A stretch of 8,729 bases of DNA from the NCBI GenBank assembly GCA_002328075.1, contig DCVT01000040.1:1-8729 (forward strand). Direction: 5' to 3'. Position numbers and translations under genes: made by a program. Positions 7,158 to 8,729 of this stretch are shown here, one piece after another. How positions within the stretch are numbered: position 1 is the stretch's first letter; every line of letters starts with the position of its first letter. The stretch is from Anaerolineales bacterium UBA2181. Its GTDB lineage: Bacteria; Chloroflexota; Anaerolineae; Promineifilales; UBA4811. Below the pieces are notes generated by a model. It did not search any database. It saw only the letters and a list, made by a program, of their open reading frames with translations, and was not told where the DNA came from.

Positions 7158-7802
7158 TCAGTACGCCGCCGGACCAAGAGACCTGGCAGCCATGCTGCCA
7201 GACGAAGGATTATCTTTTACCCAGCTACCGGCGTCAAGGGTAGGCCTGCGCTGCGAGCCGGTCGAATACCTTAAATAGGCTGCGGCGATGTTTTCATCTC
7301 GGATGATCAATACGTTCTCGTCGTTCTGCCGGTCTGCGTTGCCCGTCAAGTTGAACGTACCGGCAATGACCCATAGCCGATCCAACATCATGACCTTGTG
7401 GTGCATGAGCGCAGGATTCCCATCCCTCAGCACGCGGATCCCCATGCCACGCAGGGGGCCATATTGGCTATAGGGGGATTCGGCTGCCTGCGCCTCGAAC
7501 AAACCCTCCACCAACACGCCGGCCGACGCCCGCTCGGCCATCACTACCGCCAATTCAGCCGCCGTGAATGAAAAGGGCATGAAACGTATGCTTTGCTCTG
7601 CAGCACCAACCATCTCTAGGACCCGGGCCATCACGCCATCTTCCGGGGCAAAAAAGGTGCCAAACCGGGCATTGCCCATGTCCAGCCAGGGATGAGGCGC
7701 ACCGGCGGGGGAGATGGCGCCGACAAGGTGGTCTGACGCCATCTCATCAAACCCAGGCGTCAATGGCAGCCATGGCCGCGGAGACAATGTGCGCGACGTC
7801 AT
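7158..7802 (-). CDS. phospholipase D-like protein, C-terminal half (frameshifted fragment)
   Basis: This frame carries the second half of a two-domain PLD-superfamily protein. Homologous sequence begins at GFDEMASDHLVG (residues 17-28 of the open frame), not at its first ATG, so the N-terminal 16 residues are a shadow of the upstream frame. The second HKD motif is HHKVMMLD (His134, Lys136, Asp141), followed by GTFNLTGNADRQNDENVLI as expected for this family. After IAAAYL (about 7268) the frame yields RYSTGSQRRPTLDAG, unlike the family, whereas shifting one base gives VFDRLAAQAYP then a stop at 7234-7236, which looks like a normal PLD C-terminus. The true end is therefore probably 7234, and the last 76 bases to 7158 are intergenic with the VanW promoter. 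Phosphodiesterase or nuclease activity needs both HKD motifs, hence both halves in one chain. Confidence 0.75.
   Translation of the reverse strand: MTSRTLSPRPWLPLTPGFDEMASDHLVGAISPAGAPHPWLDMGNARFGTFFAPEDGVMARVLEMVGAAEQSIRFMPFSFTAAELAVVMAERASAGVLVEGLFEAQAAESPYSQYGPLRGMGIRVLRDGNPALMHHKVMMLDRLWVIAGTFNLTGNADRQNDENVLIIRDENIAAAYLRYSTGSQRRPTLDAGSWVKDNPSSGSMAARSLGPAAY
7183..7201. promoter_or_regulatory. perfect 8-bp inverted repeat at the predicted VanW-gene start site
   Basis: CTGGCAGC (7183-7190) and GCTGCCAG (7194-7201) are exact inverted repeats with a 3-bp centre. On the minus strand they begin eight bases after the -10 box at 7209-7214, so the repeat covers the expected transcription start. 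This is where an operator would sit; alternatively it is a hairpin at the 5' end of the message or a weak terminator for the PLD gene (no T-run follows). Confidence 0.4.
7209..7237 (-). promoter_or_regulatory. sigma70-type promoter for the VanW-family gene
   Basis: On the minus strand TTGACG (7232-7237) and GATAAT (7209-7214) are separated by exactly 17 bp, each matching five of six consensus bases. The -35 overlaps the TGA (7234-7236) proposed as the original stop of the PLD gene. Transcription would start near 7202, giving a leader of roughly 105 nt before the GTG at 7095. A good promoter here supports the view that 7158-7233 is not coding. Confidence 0.6.
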
Positions 7803-8442
7803 TGTTGTTGCGATAGGTGCAGCTTTCGGTCAGGTTCCACGATCCCGTCCAGGTGATCTGATCGTCCACAACCACGAACTTGTTGTGCATTGCTGCCGAC
7901 CGGTCGTCCCCCAAAACGGGAATACCGGCCGCCAGCAACTGCCGAGCCTGGTCGGATCGCAGGTTGTCACTTTCCATGACCACACGCACCCTTACCCCGC
8001 GAGACCAAGCCCGCAACAGGGCCTCGGTTACGGTCTGAAGATCCAGGTCGTAGGCCGCCACATCAATGGACCGGTTCGCCAGGTCCAGCACAAGGAGTCC
8101 GTCCAACCAGCCCTCCCAGGCAGGCAGATCCTGCGGAGTCGTGAAGTGCACTCTCACCCCCTGGATCGGCTCCTCGGACACAACCGCGCCCGATGGTGCA
8201 GCAGGAGTAGGGTCAGGCTTGGACCAAAACGCGCCCCAGGCGATTTGACGGGTAGCCACGAGACCCAGCGCAAGGAACACCGGCAAGAGCGCCAGGAACC
8301 GTGCTGGCGCCGCCCGGCCCGCGGAGTTCTTGACTCCTGAAAGGCAACGATCATCGCCCTCTGATGGAAGCACCGGACCTCCTGCCAGCCACACCCATTG
8401 TTGTGGCCTGATCTTCACTTCCTGCGTGACGCGCCGGTACAC
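7747..8442 (-). CDS. phospholipase D-like protein, N-terminal half (frameshifted fragment)
   Basis: This 231-codon frame holds a membrane segment (about residues 48-72, ARFLALLPVFLALGLVA) and the first PLD catalytic half. YDLDLQTVTEALLRAWSRGV (131-150) and RVRVVMESDN (151-160) match the family beta-alpha repeats, and HNKFVVVDD contains HKD residues His186, Lys188 and Asp193, followed by TGSWNLTES and RNNNDVAHI. It ends early at TGA 7747-7749 in GACGCCTGGGTTTGA, while homologous sequence resumes one base over (TTT GAT GAG ATG). One surplus base in the GGGTTT run explains this. The GTG start at 8440-8442 is well supported by AAGAAGGTGAG six bases upstream. Type II membrane orientation would put the catalytic domain outside the cytoplasm. 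With the 3' half it would form a protein of about 400 residues, the usual size. Substrate (lipid or nucleic acid) is unknown. Confidence 0.8.
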   Translation of the reverse strand: MYRRVTQEVKIRPQQWVWLAGGPVLPSEGDDRCLSGVKNSAGRAAPARFLALLPVFLALGLVATRQIAWGAFWSKPDPTPAAPSGAVVSEEPIQGVRVHFTTPQDLPAWEGWLDGLLVLDLANRSIDVAAYDLDLQTVTEALLRAWSRGVRVRVVMESDNLRSDQARQLLAAGIPVLGDDRSAAMHNKFVVVDDQITWTGSWNLTESCTYRNNNDVAHIVSAAMAAIDAWV

Positions 8443-8530
8443 AACCGCTCACCTTCTTGAGCGCTCGTTCCCCACGTCGCACCCGGCGCCAGCACGCATA
8501 GATCGTGCGGTGCGGTAGGCCGGCGGTCAT
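8351..8530 (-). CDS. possible small basic ORF with a strong ribosome site, overlapping the PLD start
   Basis: ATG 8528-8530 is preceded at six bases by AAGGTGAGG (8537-8545), one of the best Shine-Dalgarno sequences in the window. The frame encodes 59 residues, strongly basic (MTAGLPHRTIYACWRRVRRG at the start), and overlaps the PLD frame by 92 bases. No family is recognised. If the -10 at 8546-8551 is real, the message would start within this ribosome site and the ORF would be poorly translated. It may instead be a leader ORF coupled to the PLD start, or chance. Confidence 0.2.
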   Translation of the reverse strand: MTAGLPHRTIYACWRRVRRGERALKKVSGCVPARHAGSEDQATTMGVAGRRSGASIRGR

Positions 8531-8545
8531 GGCTAACCTCACCTT

Positions 8546-8563
8546 ATTGTAACAAATAGTTAC
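8546..8563 (-). promoter_or_regulatory. palindromic operator-like site overlapping a possible -10 box
   Basis: GTAAC (8549-8553) and GTTAC (8559-8563) are exact inverted repeats around AAATA, in a locally AT-rich patch of otherwise GC-rich DNA. On the minus strand the right arm overlaps TACAAT (8546-8551), a good -10 match; TTCATA lies 18 bp upstream as a poor -35. The layout, a 15-bp palindrome over a -10 ahead of the PLD gene, resembles a TetR- or MarR-type operator. No cognate regulator gene is in view. Confidence 0.35.
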
Positions 8564-8598
8564 CCGTTTTATGAACAACCATTACACGGGTGTTTGGA

Positions 8599-8688
8599 CC
8601 GGGCTGACACTTGCGCCTGCGCGCAGTGCAGGTGTTGACCTTTTGTAGCTCTCGCCACCTGCCTGGGCACCCGAGGTGTCTAGCCCGG
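8599..8688 (+). other. nested stem-loop region, possible structured RNA leader of the divergent gene
   Basis: CCGGGCTGACAC (8599-8610) pairs with GTGTCTAGCCCGG (8676-8688) as a 12-bp stem with one bulged T, enclosing about 65 nt. Inside it GCAGGTG (8628-8634) pairs with CACCTGC (8656-8662), and CCTGC (8616-8620)/GCAGG (8628-8632) could form a competing hairpin. The region lies just upstream of the plus-strand ATG at 8721. It is not a tRNA (no T-loop consensus) and matches no riboswitch class that I can recognise. The orientation is assumed from the downstream start; the stems form on either strand apart from wobble pairs. Nothing else was identified between 8443 and 8720 beyond the sites listed. 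Confidence 0.4.
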
Positions 8689-8709
8689 CGGATGCAATAC
8701 GGGCATCCG
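8689..8709 (+). promoter_or_regulatory. hairpin abutting the ribosome site of the divergent gene
   Basis: CGGATGC (8689-8695) and GCATCCG (8703-8709) are exact inverted repeats with a 7-nt loop. The right arm ends on the first base of GGGAG (8709-8713), the likely Shine-Dalgarno for the ATG at 8721. It directly follows the larger stem ending at 8688, so the two could exchange partners or stack. A role in translation control is inference. Confidence 0.4.
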
Positions 8710-8720
8710 GGAGACGGCGC

Positions 8721-8729
8721 ATGAACCGG
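8721..8729 (+). CDS. start of a divergent plus-strand gene (partial, runs off the right edge)
   Basis: ATG at 8721-8723 follows GGGAG (8709-8713) with seven bases between, a proper ribosome-site spacing, after 278 bp without a convincing gene. Only MNR is visible, so the product cannot be named. Position and ribosome site suggest a real start, divergent from the PLD gene. Confidence 0.4.

Noticed and set aside
8599..8688. tRNA gene suggested by the long closing stem
   Set aside because: There is no GTTCRAnYC T-loop, no anticodon-arm geometry, and the interior does not fold as a cloverleaf.
1..8729. CRISPR array, insertion sequence or phage integration
   Set aside because: I saw no regularly spaced repeats, no terminal inverted repeats flanking a transposase and no integrase or phage genes. 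The only large repetition is the protein-level similarity of the tandem FemAB genes.

Overview
The window looks like chromosomal DNA from a GC-rich bacterium, most likely a Chloroflexota (Anaerolineae/Caldilineae-like) member. This is inferred from the gene set: paired FemAB-type transferases, an NDUFA9-like SDR, an archaeal/Chloroflexi-style GH1 enzyme, a VanW/YoaR-type envelope protein and a membrane-anchored two-HKD phospholipase D. No rRNA or other taxonomic marker is present, so the placement is tentative. No CRISPR array, tRNA, IS element or phage gene was seen. Every convincing full gene lies on the minus strand; a divergent plus-strand gene seems to begin at the right edge.

In transcription order (right to left): a structured divergent intergenic region (8443-8720); a phospholipase D-like gene (8442 down to about 7234) broken by two apparently compensating single-base frameshifts; a VanW-family membrane protein (7095-5152) with a good sigma70-type promoter inside the tail of the PLD reading frame; a GH1 family protein (5009-3648) whose catalytic nucleophile Glu is replaced by Ala; a 423-bp intergenic region with a promoter and a long hairpin-rich leader; then a tight three-gene unit: an NAD(P)-binding SDR lacking its Ser/Tyr/Lys catalytic residues (3224-2253) followed 3 bp later by one FemAB transferase (2249-1239) and 5 bp later by a second (1233-61).

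The common theme is the cell envelope. FemAB enzymes add amino acids to peptidoglycan precursors from aminoacyl-tRNA, VanW/YoaR proteins carry putative peptidoglycan-binding domains, and the PLD is predicted to be anchored outside the membrane. The SDR-FemAB-FemAB block is almost certainly one transcript.

The points most worth a second look are the nucleophile-less but otherwise intact GH1 enzyme, the doubly frameshifted PLD gene, the catalytically stripped SDR leading the FemAB operon, the 235-nt structured leader of that operon, and a nested stem-loop region ahead of the divergent gene at the right edge. The PLD indels raise the possibility of local sequencing error, which must be kept in mind for the GH1 substitution too.
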